This document shows positions 21,684 to 31,959 of a stretch of DNA of 64,000 nucleotides, piece after piece. The DNA is taken from positions 62,001-126,000 of the forward strand of contig JAKSZP010010594.1 of assembly GCA_022478985.1 (NCBI GenBank), in the 5' to 3' direction. Position 1 is the stretch's first letter. Each line of letters opens with the position of its first letter. The position numbers and the translations under genes are program-made. The notes beneath the pieces were generated by a model. It was not told the DNA's origin, searched no databases, and saw only the letters and a program-made list of their open reading frames with translations. This DNA is from Massospora cicadina. Lineage: Eukaryota > Entomophthoromycota > Entomophthoromycetes > Entomophthorales > Entomophthoraceae.

Positions 21684-23520
21684 GGTGAGGCTGCATATGC
21701 GCTGAGTCACTGGTGCATTGTGGCCAGTGCTTCCATACTCACGTTATGTTAAAGGTTCGGTGCAACTTTTACTTGACTGACCACCTTGGAGGATACAACG
21801 TTTACCAGAGAATCAGTGTCAACAATCTCTTGAACTTTTAACTTAAGGACCTAATTCTCCACTTTGGTGACCAAATCTTAAATTGCAGGTGTAAGGTAAA
21901 TAAAGAAGTTGGGGGCACAGAGGGAAGAGTAAACCAAATCACAGTCTTTATTTTTTGAAAGATATATAAGCAAACATTTTTGGTATTAAGGCAGCGGATG
22001 TGATATCCCAAGAGTTAGATGGTTGAAGTAATGTGATTGTCAACATGAAGAGCCTCTCTCTTCATGTTGATGGGGCTTTCCCCTCCTCATCAACAGTTCG
22101 CTTGTAGTATTCTTTGCTTATGTGCAACAATTTCTGCAGTAAGTGCTTGTACATTCTTCTTATTAGCCATTCTTTCTAAGAGCATTATTATTGGCGCGTC
22201 ATTTGGGAGATTAGCTGGGCTTGAAAACCTTCTATAGTAGATTGAAAAAGATATCAATGAATGCCTCTTTGATATCCAGGATGCTTTTAAATCTTCTCTT
22301 AACGGAGCTGATAAGTAACTGGAAGTCTGGGAGAGATACCAAAGCTGATATTGAAGCCAAGATAGCGTCACAAAGGGGAAATGTGGTCACAAGCTACCAA
22401 AGTCTGGGCCGCATAGTAGAACTGATTGGCAAAATCAGTCATAATTTCTCCATGTTATATGCAAATACCCATGAAGGCTTGTTTCTGAGAAAACAAGATC
22501 AGAGATCTCTGTAATCCTTTATCAATGCAGTATAGCTTGGCTACTGTTTTGATTGCTCTTCAAGCGAGGAAACATGATTAATTAGGAGGTACAACTCAAA
22601 AGGTGTGAATGTGTTTAACTTTCCGCCAACTGATGGCCTCTTCCATGGCACTTTAGTACAAATATAGGAATGAGTACGATACTACCTTCACCTGGGATGC
22701 ACTTGTCCTTATGTGAGAATTCAAAAACTAGAAGAAACATAAGTGGATAAATCATTGATTCCAGTCACTACTGAATGTACCAAAATTGAAAACTCAATAT
22801 TATTGTAACCCATAGTATGCATTTAATCAAGTTGGGCTCTCAAAATCGTTCATTACATTCTGTAGCTCCGTCCTCTTACTAATTGCTATGTTAATTTGGG
22901 CCTTCTGTTCAAGTTTCTCTAAGCTCTTGTAGCTCCAGCTTCTGGGATTAAATAGATGCCTTATTGAAGAGTTGTTCCACTATAACAATATGGACTTGAC
23001 ATGTAAGTTGGGTAAGCCAGTGGTTGATGCAGTTTAACTAAACATATAAAGTCAAGAGAAACTACTGACATTTACAAGGCCACCTTCTAAGGCTTCAAGG
23101 GTATATTTAGGGTTGAGAGGTTGGCCCTAAGAGTAATGTCAAGCCTTGAGCTAAATACACAAACTGGGATACTGGTTAAGCGACTTTATCTTGTATTCAC
23201 TCATTTTAGATTAGCAATGTCATTTTCTGGATAAATTTAGCATTCTGGGAGGTCCAGGAGGTTCTGGGGCCAGGGGGCTCAAGTGGCCAGCTTCTTCATG
23301 AAGGCGTAGGGTTTCTGACAGCTGAGGTGGCCCAGGAGGGCTAATGTCCCTCGATGGCCACAGTGGCCTCATTTGTCCTGGTGCCCAGGAGGCTTACAAT
23401 CTCATTGAGGTCCATGAGTTTCATTGGACCCCCATGGCTTGGGGTCCTTTGGTAGCTGGTGACCCTTTGGGACCATCAGGGCCTTGAGTTCCTGGGTGTG
23501 CTTATTATAAGTTTTCTTAA
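21684..23520 (-). pseudogene. G2 protease and gag, right-hand part
   Basis: G2 resumes after the G3/G4 block. About 21850-21790 on the minus strand reads LKLKVQEIVDTDSLVNVVSS, aligned with the retropepsin VxxIVDSGSxxNVIS, so DSG has become DTD. Then about 1.6 kb of gag runs to about 23.5 kb, collinear with G4's gag. A 93-codon minus-strand ORF (22090-22371) lies inside but has no motif I know. A G/P-rich stretch at 23240-23500 matches the position of a similar one in G4 (19.2 kb). Confidence 0.6.
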
Positions 23521-23599
23521 AATCATATAAAATATTTTTATTGTTCTATAAGGTCTTAAGTATTATACAATAATGACGCACCAGTCTGTCTAACCTGAA

Positions 23600-23860
23600 G
23601 ATGAGCTTGTTGGAATTTGCACTGAATCCAATAATAAATTGGGTTGGGTCCTTTGAAGCTCACTTAAATTGTTGGATAATCAAGGATTTCGCACTGAAAT
23701 TCAATATATGAATAATTGAAGAGGACTTAACCTTTATTAGAGGTTCAGAGGTCCTATTAAATCCATAGTATTAGAACTTAACCAGTTGGCAATGGTTCAG
23801 AGGTTCCTGCAGGCTGAATTAAAATTATTGAATTTCACACTGAAATACAACTATAAATAT
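23600..23860 (+). repeat. Short-repeat cluster shared with G7
   Basis: Contains GGACTTAACC-(9 nt)-GGTTCAGAGGTCC (about 23723-23754), a second AACTTAACC...GGTTCAGAGGTTCC (about 23776-23807), and three related ATTT(G/C/A)CACTGAA boxes near 23619, 23685 and 23829. G7 holds three copies of the same GGTTCAGAGGTCC unit at 53221-53336. Whether this is part of G2's 5' LTR or an independent repeat is open. Confidence 0.5.
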
Positions 23861-25869
23861 GCCAAATGAACTTCAAAGAGTAGATAATACTGTAAGGAAA
23901 GTTACTTTATTATGGAAATATTTAGTACTATTTATAGTACTAGGGAAGTATAATAGATGGAAGTTAAATAAAAAATCAAGGTTAATATACAAATTAAAGA
24001 TCAGATAGATCAGGATAATCAGAAATAATTCAAGTTGTGCATCAAGCTTGCTTAAACCCACATTAGATTACTTGGAGAGTAATTTATATTTGTTAACTGA
24101 TTTCTTAGTTCATAAGTTCAGTGCAATTGATGGTAATTGCTTATTACTTCATATAAAATCTTGGACCTATTATGAATAGTTTCAATAGTAAAGTTAGTTA
24201 TTAAAAATTATTAGTATTAAATATAACTAAATAATTAACACCTAATTGAGTCTTCACCCTTAATAGGGGAAATCCTGACAGAGCTTCAGACATAGAGGTG
24301 TTCACTTAAGCCTAAAGTTGATTCTGCAGCTATGCGATAGCCCATTCATCTGGTAAATCCATCTGGAAATAGACCTCAATGATTAAATGTTAATAATCAA
24401 GAATTGCAAATCAGTTTTACTGCACAGAGGAGGAAGAAGATCAATAAAAACCATAGTTAAATTATTGAAAGGACTAGTTCAGTCTCAATTGTCACAGTAC
24501 CTCCTAATGCTGTAACTCTAAAATTTTCATAACGTGATAAATGGTAGGTTGTACAAAGTTTTTTAGAATGCTGATCTGCTATTGATCTCAATTCAGTGGC
24601 AGGTAGACTAGGAGCTAAGTACATGTCCCTCATAATAGAGGGAACAGCTGTTGCTCTGACCTGACTAGAACGTCCCTCAGGTATGAATAAACTTTTGAAC
24701 AGTTTGTTTTACTATTAAATTGAAAATTGGTGATTCTTATCTGATATTTGCTTTGGTTCACAATGGGCACTTCTCCTTTGTAATCATCCATAAAATTAAG
24801 TATATCTGGGACATGGACTCCTACTTTAGACATAACATTGCTGATCCAACAGGTAATTCTTTGAACCCCGTTGTCTTAAGAGGTTTATTAATCTAGATTG
24901 ATGTCCATCTTTTTGTATGTCAAAACTCTTTAATTGTAATTTAAAAGACATGAAGATATCACTAGTTTTTTGTTAGCAATGTTGATAGACAGGCCCAGTG
25001 TGAGTCAGTCTTCAATGCTTCTCAGAATTGGATTTATTTTCTAAAGATACAGCAAGGGGAAGAACTATTGTAATGGCCAAGGCCTGATGAATAAACTTAG
25101 TAAAGTCCTAGAATTAGGAAACTTATTTAAGTTATATTAACAAAAAATAATTTCTTCTTTTTGTAAAACTTCTGATAAATATAGGGAACTTATATATTGC
25201 AATGAGATGTTTTCATTTGAAATGAATAATAAGAGCTCCGCAACTTAAGGAAGTTGGAGGATGAGAAGATTTCCATTGTGCATTTTATTCTTTTAAAACC
25301 TCTATGGTAGTCTCTTTGACGCCTTGGATTAGGTACTTCAAAATATTAATCTTTTATCCTTTATTTCTGAGGATGGAGCCTCCAAGCAAAACATTATTTT
25401 TTATAAGTATTAATAGAGAGGCGGGATTTGACTTTGACAGTATACAATTCATCTTTGTCTAATATTTAAGTCCTGAAAAACCCTTTTTGTATTTAGGTAG
25501 GTCGACTTTGAGACAAATATACCACAACAAGAATTTTTTAGCCATTACAGGTTTTGAACCTGTATTTGACAAAAACTGCACTAGAGTGGAAGCAGGGATT
25601 ACCCTAACAGGCTAGACACCTTTCCTGAAAAACCTTTATTCAGTTTCCATATATGGTATATTGGTATGGGATTTTATCAAGGTTTCAAAGTTTTGTTTAC
25701 AAAGGGTTTTACTTTGAAAGATTTAAAAATGATCCCCTAAAGTGTGGTCAAGGTTTTCAGATTTTTTTAATTAGCTCATATATAATTATAGAAAACTGCC
25801 AGCTGAAAAATTCTGAAGATTTTTGAGTTAATTGTCTATTGAATCTTCATTTTAATAGAATTTTTTTGG
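23861..25869. other. AT-rich stretch without genes
   Basis: About 2 kb with no readable protein motif in any frame. By position it should hold G2's 5' LTR and perhaps other sequence cut by G2, but I found no matching partner. The only structured feature is a tRNA-like block at 25547-25614. Confidence 0.3.
25547..25614 (-). other. tRNA-like element with A and B boxes
   Basis: On the minus strand, TAGCCTGTTAGG (25614-25603) resembles a pol III A box. ACAGGTTCAAAACCTGT (25563-25547) forms a perfect 5-bp T-arm with a 7-base loop containing the B box GGTTCAAAACC. The box spacing suits a tRNA or tRNA-derived SINE head. The acceptor stem does not pair (3' side AATGGCT), so it is not a working tRNA gene. 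Confidence 0.35.
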
Positions 25870-26593
25870 AGGCTATATGATCTTTAATTCTGATTTGATC
25901 AGGAAAAAAAATTTTCCGGGTTCTGAGTAAAGGATATGGATGATATATGATTCCAAATAAGAGTCCCAAATTCGTTTGCTAATTGTTAATTATTAACTTT
26001 GGTGCAGTAAGCCACTCTGATGGTAAGTAATCTTTTTGACCAATTTCTGGATTACAGCCATACAAATCTTTTTAAAGTATTGAGCCAGAATTTGATTAAG
26101 ATATTAAGTTAACCTATCAATTGGGGTTATATGAGGTTTTCTTGTAGTACTTATTCTTACCTGGGAAATTGTATTATATGTAAGGTCACAGGCTCCATCT
26201 ATTGGGCTGGATAGGGCCTTGCACACCTTTGGAACATATAAAGGGCATTAACCCAAAGGTTTACCGCTCACCTAATTAACTGATCTAATATATACCCTGG
26301 ATTAGAGATGGGTAGCGGCACTTCCTCTTGTCGTTTCTAATCAACTCTAAAGCTAATCCCCTGAGACCATTCATAATTATTTCCTAAATTTTTTAAAAAT
26401 TAGTTTGAGATATAACAATTACTGTAAATTAAGTATATGCACCACTGGCGCCGCAAGAGCAAAGACCCTTTCAAACCTAGAACACAAAGAGGCGCACCTT
26501 TAACTTTAACTTTTAATATCTGGGGTAGCACAAAGTAAGGTTATTTCACTTAAAGAAGTTTTTTATGAGCAAATATTTTAAGGTAAAGAGCTG
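25870..26593 (+). repeat. G5 5' LTR, left part
   Basis: Aligns with the G5 3' LTR at 43011-43740. Shared blocks include CCATCTATTGGGCTGGATAGGGC versus CCAGCTGTCAGTCTGAACAAGGC, GATGGGTAGCGGCA versus GTTGGGTAGTGGCA, TCTAAAGCTAAT versus TTTAAAGCTAAT, and GAGGCGCACCTTTA in both (26490 and 43617). It is interrupted at 26593 by T1. The left edge is approximate. Confidence 0.7.
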
Positions 26594-27163
26594 TGTAATG
26601 GTCAAGTTTGACTCAATCGTTGCATTATGACTCAAATTTAAATTTTCTGAATATGAGTCAAATTCCTTTTAACTACTTTTGGTTTAGTCATTTCAGGCGC
26701 TGGGTTGTGATTCATTGAGTTGTAGATTAGGCTTGTGCGAGCCTAATAATAACTTGGTTAGCCTCTGAAGCACTGCCTTTATAAGGTGCACCTGCTCAAT
26801 CTGAAGTTCAATTCAGAATTCTACCCTAACATTTCCTTCCCTGGGGAGCATTGTCAGTTTCTCCCCAGATGAGCTCTGTTCAGCAGGTCTTTTTATTATC
26901 CTGAATAAAACAAAGGTTGTTTTGGGGTACACATACCTTTCTTACCTGTTGGTTTTTCCATTATCAAGATATTTTCAAGTTGGTTGGTTTTGGACCAATT
27001 CCCTTAAAGGACTTGGCATAACCAACCAATAGTAGGTGAATGTTTGGTGCTGTCAGTTCCCCAAACCTCTCCCTACTCGTTAGGCTGCTTTGGTTGGTTG
27101 TCATGCACTGGAGTATTGTTTAAATAAACAGCGGTCAGAACTGGGGTTTTCTTGACCATTACA
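26594..27163 (+). repeat. T1 left LTR
   Basis: Starts TGTAATGG and ends ATTACA. It carries a TATA-like TTTATAAGG at 26778-26786 and AATAAA at 26904-26909, a plausible promoter and poly(A) signal, and a hairpin at 26726-26747. Its copy at 27893-28465 differs by scattered, mostly transition, changes. Confidence 0.85.
26726..26747 (+). other. Hairpin in T1 LTR, conserved in both copies
   Basis: ATTAGGCT-TGTGCG-AGCCTAAT, a perfect 8-bp stem with a 6-base loop. It is identical at 28026-28047 in the other LTR, while its surroundings differ. Confidence 0.6.
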
Positions 27164-27413
27164 TTATTACAAAGTCATTGTGCGCTGCATGCTGCCAATC
27201 CTCAGTTTGGTCCAACCTCAGTGGTCACTTGGTCCCAGTTGTTGAGGAGCCAGTACTGGTGTGAGCTTGTGACTGATGGCCAACCCTGGATCTGAAGTGA
27301 CCATCAGTTCAATTTCCAGTGGGACCTCCCGCTCACCAATGATTCAGCAGCATCAAGGGGACCTGTCCCAGCAGGGCTCCCTCACCCACAAATGGTCCAC
27401 CCAGAAAGGGGTA

Positions 27414-27706
27414 GGACATCCAGCCACGCTGCACCATGCACCCCTCTCACATTTCTGTTGGGGAAAGCGCCTTCCCGGTCAGGATGGGAAGACCAAGACC
27501 AACAGAAGCTCAGAGGGAGGCGCAATGCAGCCAAGTGCTGGGCGTGTGTCCTCAGGCTGAGGACATCCAGCCACGTTGGAATGCACACCCCTCTCACATC
27601 TTCTTTGGCAAAAGTGCCTTCCCAGGCAGGATGAGATAACCATCACCTGCGGGAGCCTGGGAGGGGTGCAACACAGCCACATTCTGGGTGTGCATCCTTG
27701 TGCTGG
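27414..27706 (+). repeat. Two tandem ~147-bp repeats in T1 centre
   Basis: Units 27414-27560 and 27561-27706 both begin GGACATCCAGCCACG. They share CACCCCTCTCACAT, GTGCCTTCCC or GCGCCTTCCC, and a CTGGG(C/T)GTG end. Several overlapping ORFs on both strands here (27276-27682) are by-products of this GC-rich repeat. Confidence 0.75.
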
Positions 27707-27892
27707 GTAGGCTGATTCTGGCTTCCCAGTCCCAATTTGCTCTTGCCTTTTGTCATTTCTTGAGGGGCCTGGAGTTTGCCCAGGCTAATTTTCCTGGGGC
27801 TCGAGGTAACTCACCCCAGGAAGCCCTCATCACGGTGGCCTTCCGCTGTGGGCCCCTCTTTGGGGAGGGGCCCTCCTCTAAGTGGGGGGTAA

Positions 27893-28465
27893 TGTAATGG
27901 TTGAGTTTGACTCAATTGTTGCATTATGACTTGGATTTGGATTTTCTAAATCTGGGTCAGATCGCTTTAAAAAATTTTTGGGTTGGTTGTTTTGATAGCT
28001 GGGTTGTGCCTCACCTGAGTTGTAGATTAGGCTTGTGCGAGCCTAATCAATAACTTGGGTGAGGCCCCCAAAGCGCTGACTTTATAAGGCGATCCTGCCC
28101 ACTCTGAAGTTCACTCTAGAATTTACCCCTACCATTCCCTTCCTGAGGAGCATTATCAGTTGCTCCCCAGATGAGCTCTGTTCAGTGGGTCATTTTATTA
28201 TCCTGTTAAAATAAAGGTTGTTTTGGGGTACACATACCTTTCTTACCTGTTGGTTTTTCCCTTATCAAGATATTTTCGAGTTGAATGGTTTTGGAAAAAC
28301 TCCTCCTAGAGGACTTGGCATAACCAACCAATAGTAGTGAATGTTTGGCACTGTTGATGCCCCAAACCTCTCCCTACTCAGTTAGACTGCTTCAGTTGGT
28401 TGCCTTGCACCAGAGTATTGTTTAAATATATGGCAGTTGGAACTGGGATTTTCCTGATTGTTAAA
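27893..28465 (+). repeat. T1 right LTR
   Basis: Copy of 26594-27163, beginning TGTAATGGTTGAG and ending CCTGATTGTTAAA, so its right terminal repeat is decayed. TTTATAAGG lies at 28081-28089. The polypurine run AAGTGGGGGGTAA immediately precedes it, as at a 3' LTR. Confidence 0.85.
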
Positions 28466-28470
28466 TGCTG

Positions 28471-28960
28471 CAAACAGGTGTCATTAGTTATAATGAGCTC
28501 AAAGACGAGCTAAGGTAATGAAATAAAATTATAAACCTAAATCAATTAATTGATTTACAAAGAAGACAACTTAAGAATAGCACAGGTATGATTCCAAATG
28601 CTAAACCCCTATGACTTATTACATTTCCTCCCCTTTCTAGTATAATAAACCAGCAACCTTCATTTTGAATTTTGGGTTACTTTTTAAATTAACTTTATTA
28701 ATATAAATATAGCCATTTAAGAAGTGCTCCTTTTTATATAGTAACTCTAATGGGCAATGGGAACTAGTTTTCTTAACCAGACCCTCTCATACCTTTCCTC
28801 CCAAGCTTCTTTTCTTCACTTCTTCAGACCAGCGGTGCTTTGTGGTCTCACAATGCCGTTGTATGTTATTGCATACCCATGATGTAAGCCATTTCTTTCC
28901 TTGGCACTTCAAGTTTCCTGAAATTTTAGACCAAACATCAAGTAAAGCAATAAAACTTTT
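28471..28960 (+). repeat. G5 5' LTR, right part
   Basis: Resumes after T1 and matches 43745-44190. Landmarks are TAGCACAGG(T)ATGAT, TATAGTA, AGGACAATGGGA / GGGCAATGGGA, CTCCCAAGCTTC, AGACCAGCGGTGC(T/C)TTGTGG, GCATAC and TTGGCAC(T/G)TCA. The exact LTR end is not resolved. Confidence 0.7.
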
Positions 28961-29123
28961 GGTTCATGACTTCCTACCTTTAATTCTACTACTAAACAAA
29001 ATTTATTTGCACTCAAATTGTCAAGAGAGTGTCTGTAACTCTCTTACACCCAGCAAGGTGATGTGAGATGCAAACCCACATTGCAAGGGAACTAGCTGTT
29101 AATAAAAAGGGTAAGAGGACATC

Positions 29124-29474
29124 TCAAATGGTGCCTGTGCCAAAGGTACCCCAGGCAAGGGTGTAGAATGCAATATATAAGACCAGGTAAGTTAGGAACA
29201 TAACAGCTTGAGTGGACCCCAGAGGGGAGTCCATAATCAAGTGTAGTTTGGCGTCAGGGAGCTTGGGTGCCTCGATCTGGAGGGGACCTGGCTGGCCCAA
29301 TGGAGTACCTGGTATTTTGGTGAATTGCGATAGAAGGTAGTGGCCCACATAGTTGGATACCTCCCTAAAGAGGTCTGCCACCAAGTTAGCCCAAGGAACC
29401 ATAAGTAAACGTTTAAAAACGGGTATTTTATTTAAAGAAAGTCGACCAACAAGGAATGTTGGTTGCAAAAACAT
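29124..29474 (-). CDS. Unrecognised 116-codon ORF
   Basis: Minus-strand ORF with a true ATG (29474-29472) and a stop, unusually long for this decayed context. The protein has a basic N-terminal third, an amphipathic stretch (NLVADLFREVSNYVGHYLL), a Pro/Gly-rich middle (PGTPLGQPGPL) and a hydrophobic C-terminal segment of about 20 residues (VMFLTYLVLYIAFYTLAW) that could be a membrane helix. It lies between G5's LTR and pol but points the opposite way. I do not recognise a family. It could be a remnant of a host gene, of another element, or chance. Confidence 0.3.
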   Translation of the reverse strand: MFLQPTFLVGRLSLNKIPVFKRLLMVPWANLVADLFREVSNYVGHYLLSQFTKIPGTPLGQPGPLQIEAPKLPDAKLHLIMDSPLGSTQAVMFLTYLVLYIAFYTLAWGTFGTGTI

Positions 29475-29505
29475 ATTTAAAGTGGTCCGGGGAAATTCAG
29501 GTCCT

Positions 29506-29690
29506 GCAGATGTGCGCCCAAGCCTTGACGCTCCAATAAACAGATGCTTCTATCCGTTTTGGTAAAATACACCAAAAGTGCCTTCACTTGAGTAATCAAT
29601 TGAAGCCTTATTTTACCTGAGCTTAAAATTTCATACCTGGAGTGGGACTTGAACCCTTGCTCTCCAACCAAGCAAATTGAACCATCTTCA
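29506..29690 (-). repeat. Duplicated tRNA-like ~50-bp segment
   Basis: On the minus strand the block 29690-29634 contains TTGCTTGGTTGGAGAGCAA (A-box-like) and GGTTCAAGTCC (a consensus B box, 29655-29645). A diverged second copy lies at 29557-29506 (TTTATTGGAGCGTCAAGG...). Translated, both give SICLxxxQG, which shows the duplication. The A and B boxes are too close for a tRNA gene (no anticodon arm). Confidence 0.4.
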
Positions 29691-29706
29691 TTTAAGCATA
29701 AATTGT

Positions 29707-29910
29707 TCATTTCAGTGCTTGATCCAAGATCAGAGTCTGGGCGTTTTGCACCCCCTTAGTATCAACCTGGGCATGCTTGGCTTGCACCCAGCGTTGATCT
29801 AAGGTTTGCTTCAGGTCAGGGAGAGCCTGAAGTTTCACCTTCTGGGCTTCCTGTCGCCCAGCCTTATCTTTAGCATCAGTTCCTACTATCATGTCATCCA
29901 GCCATGACAC
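29707..29910 (-). CDS. Unrecognised Gln/Lys-rich ORF
   Basis: Minus-strand open stretch of 67 codons, without a clear ATG at its start; an in-frame ATG follows at the DDMIVG position. It is rich in Gln, Lys and Ala with heptad-like spacing (KVKLQALPDLKQTLDQRW) and could form a coiled coil. It lies 230 bp upstream of the 29124-29474 ORF on the same strand, so the two may be pieces of one broken gene. No family recognised. Confidence 0.25.
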   Translation of the reverse strand: MSWLDDMIVGTDAKDKAGRQEAQKVKLQALPDLKQTLDQRWVQAKHAQVDTKGVQNAQTLILDQALK

Positions 29911-30640
29911 AAATAGCGCTAAAAACCAGTTGGCCTGGCAGTACTCTTGTTAAACCATATACAAGTCTTACTAGTTCTTGCTGCATAATATACTATCACT
30001 TCCCTTACCTTGAATGGCTACAGTATTCCAGGGTTAAAACTATACCTAGTCATTCCACAACAGGATTCAGTCATGATTTAGAATTTGATAACATTGAATT
30101 CTGGTCCAGAATATTAATGAGTTTATTTGATGAAGAATAAACACTGCGCTGTTGACTATTGGTCATCGCCTTATAAAAATAAGGCTAAAAACTTAAATAA
30201 AAATCATGGGTCAAGTTGATCAAAACAAGAAATAAGGCACCACTCAATTTCCTATTTTACTCCTCCCAAGGTGCACAAGAAACCATATTGGCTCATATGG
30301 AGCCTTTAAAATTCTGGGAACCCATCCCATATAGTGATATCTTAAATAAACTTTTGGGAATGGCTGCAATCCCCTAAACCCCAAGTATCCAGCAATCACA
30401 ACTCATCTTATCTTATTGGGGTTTTAAGTTGAAAACGATGCCAAGAAAGAGACCCAGTTTATGAGGATCTTTCAGATTTACGTCCCTTAAAAGACCCTTG
30501 ATTACACCAATTAAATACCTCTGATATATGTGAGAAGTGGCTATGCCTACCCCAGTTTATAAAAAAATCACTAAGGTTTGGAAGAGCCTTAAGGTCAAAA
30601 ATCTAGAACAACCATTTGTTCCCTCACAATTTGAATTTCT
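29911..30640 (+). other. G5 gag position, unreadable
   Basis: Should encode Gag of G5 by position, but only short frames remain and no capsid or CCHC motif is visible. Confidence 0.3.
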
Positions 30641-30659
30641 GACACTGCTAAATTTGGTT

Positions 30660-30930
30660 TTCAATTAAATTTTAGAGAAAACAATGTAAGGTAACAATAA
30701 CTTTCCTAGTGGACACTGGAGTTAAAGGGACCTACATTGACCTGCAGGTTGTTCAGGCTTTGAATCTTGACGCTAACCAGGTTCACCTGTCATGGGGCGT
30801 TCCATGTCTCCATGCACACACTTTCTCTGTGCAAGCCTTTTCGTTTTATTGCACAAAATATAAATATTTGGAAAAATTTATAGCAATACCAAAGTTACTA
30901 TACCATGTGATCATGGGATAGTATGGTGGC
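30660..30930 (+). pseudogene. G5 gypsy protease remnant
   Basis: Reads TITFLVDTGVKGTYIDL with the catalytic D-T-G intact at about 30712-30720, then a helix-like VVQALNLDANQ. The C-terminal part LLYHVIMG (about 30894-30920) resembles the ILGMPWL-type protease end. The DTG form and sequence differ from the DSG proteases of G1, G4 and G7, so G5 belongs to another lineage. Confidence 0.65.
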
Positions 30931-31229
30931 GCTATCAGTCAGAAAGTATTGACTTAGAGAAAAATATTTTGATCTTCACCTCCAATTCTCATTTTAGTGG
31001 AATCTCCCACCTACTCACGCTGGTGAAAGAAAATGCAGTGGAAGTAACATTAAAAAACTCCTCTAATGGTATAGTTCCATAATTTCCTACTCTGCCTCTT
31101 ACCCTTGCATCATTAAAGTGAGTTTTTTGATGCGGAAGGTCTAATAAGATTTCAAGTCACTCTAATTTAGGGTTTCTCCAGATGACGGTTGACTTTATTA
31201 GACACAACTGCCCTTTACTTCCCTATACA

Positions 31230-31770
31230 GGTGAGAAAGCCTGAATGTTGAAGATCTGGATTAATAATATGGTAAAGAAGGGATGGATGAATAAAAACCT
31301 CTTTTATGTCATCTCATATAGTTTTTGCGCAAAACCTTGATGGCACCCTGGGACCTTGCATGGATTATGGGCACCTGAATAACATTAAGGTCCCTAACCC
31401 ATATCCGCTACAATTTGGGGCTTCATTTTCTAGGGCGATATCAGAATTTAAAGTTTTTAAACTTGAGAAGGAGAACGCTTTCCACCAATTGAGGGCAAGT
31501 CTGTCCAGGAATGTTTGACATCAATCTGCACCCATATTGTGATATATCAGTTTTAAGTATGCTATTTAACTTGTTTAATGTGCCTCTTCCTTTTAGCGAT
31601 CATTGACAACGCCTGGGGGATCTCAGGTTCTCCTGTTCAATAGCCTACGTGATAACATTCTAACTCACTCACCCAACGCTGAACAATATGGTAAGGATTT
31701 AGTGGCTTTCATAGCAGCACTGCGCATATTTGGTCTAGTTTCAAAGCCATAAAATGTTAGTTTCTAAGGA
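31230..31770 (+). pseudogene. G5 gypsy reverse transcriptase remnant
   Basis: An open stretch 31306-31518 reads SSHIVFAQNLDGTLGPCMDYGHLNNIKVPNPYPL, the classic RT fingers region (compare PCVDFAHLNNITVHNPYPLP in G6). ENAFHQL follows as the first catalytic Asp region with Asp changed. The active-site box reads RDNILTHSPNAEQ at about 31652-31690, so YxDD has become xxDN. Frames shift between the segments. Confidence 0.8.
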
Positions 31771-31959
31771 TGAAGTTTAGTTACTGGGTAGTGTGATACT
31801 AAAAAATGGTCACGCCAACACGCCTTCAAGGTTAAAATTCATCCTCTCTTGTATCACTCAGGTAATGCAAAAGCAACTGCGTAGCATCTTAAATTCCATC
31901 ACTTTTCTTAAAAAGTTTTCATCAGCCGTTTTGTAGCTGAAATCACACTATATCCTCAA

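Larger units (their letters stand above)
26594..28465 (+). mobile_element. T1, small non-coding LTR element (TRIM-like)
   Basis: Complete 1.87-kb element: LTRs 26594-27163 (570 bp) and 27893-28465 (573 bp) around a 729-bp centre that is clearly GC-richer than its surroundings. The LTR ends are a perfect 13-bp inverted repeat in the left copy (TGTAATGGTCAAG / CTTGACCATTACA). The flanks are AGCTG and TGCTG, four of five bases of a target duplication. There is a purine tract at 27880-27892 but no pol sequence. It needs another element's enzymes. It sits in G5's 5' LTR. The orientation follows the purine tract. Confidence 0.85.

Noticed and set aside
27276..27682. Several overlapping ORFs on both strands in the T1 centre
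   Set aside because: They come from GC-rich repeated DNA with few stop codons by composition; frames disagree between the two repeat units.
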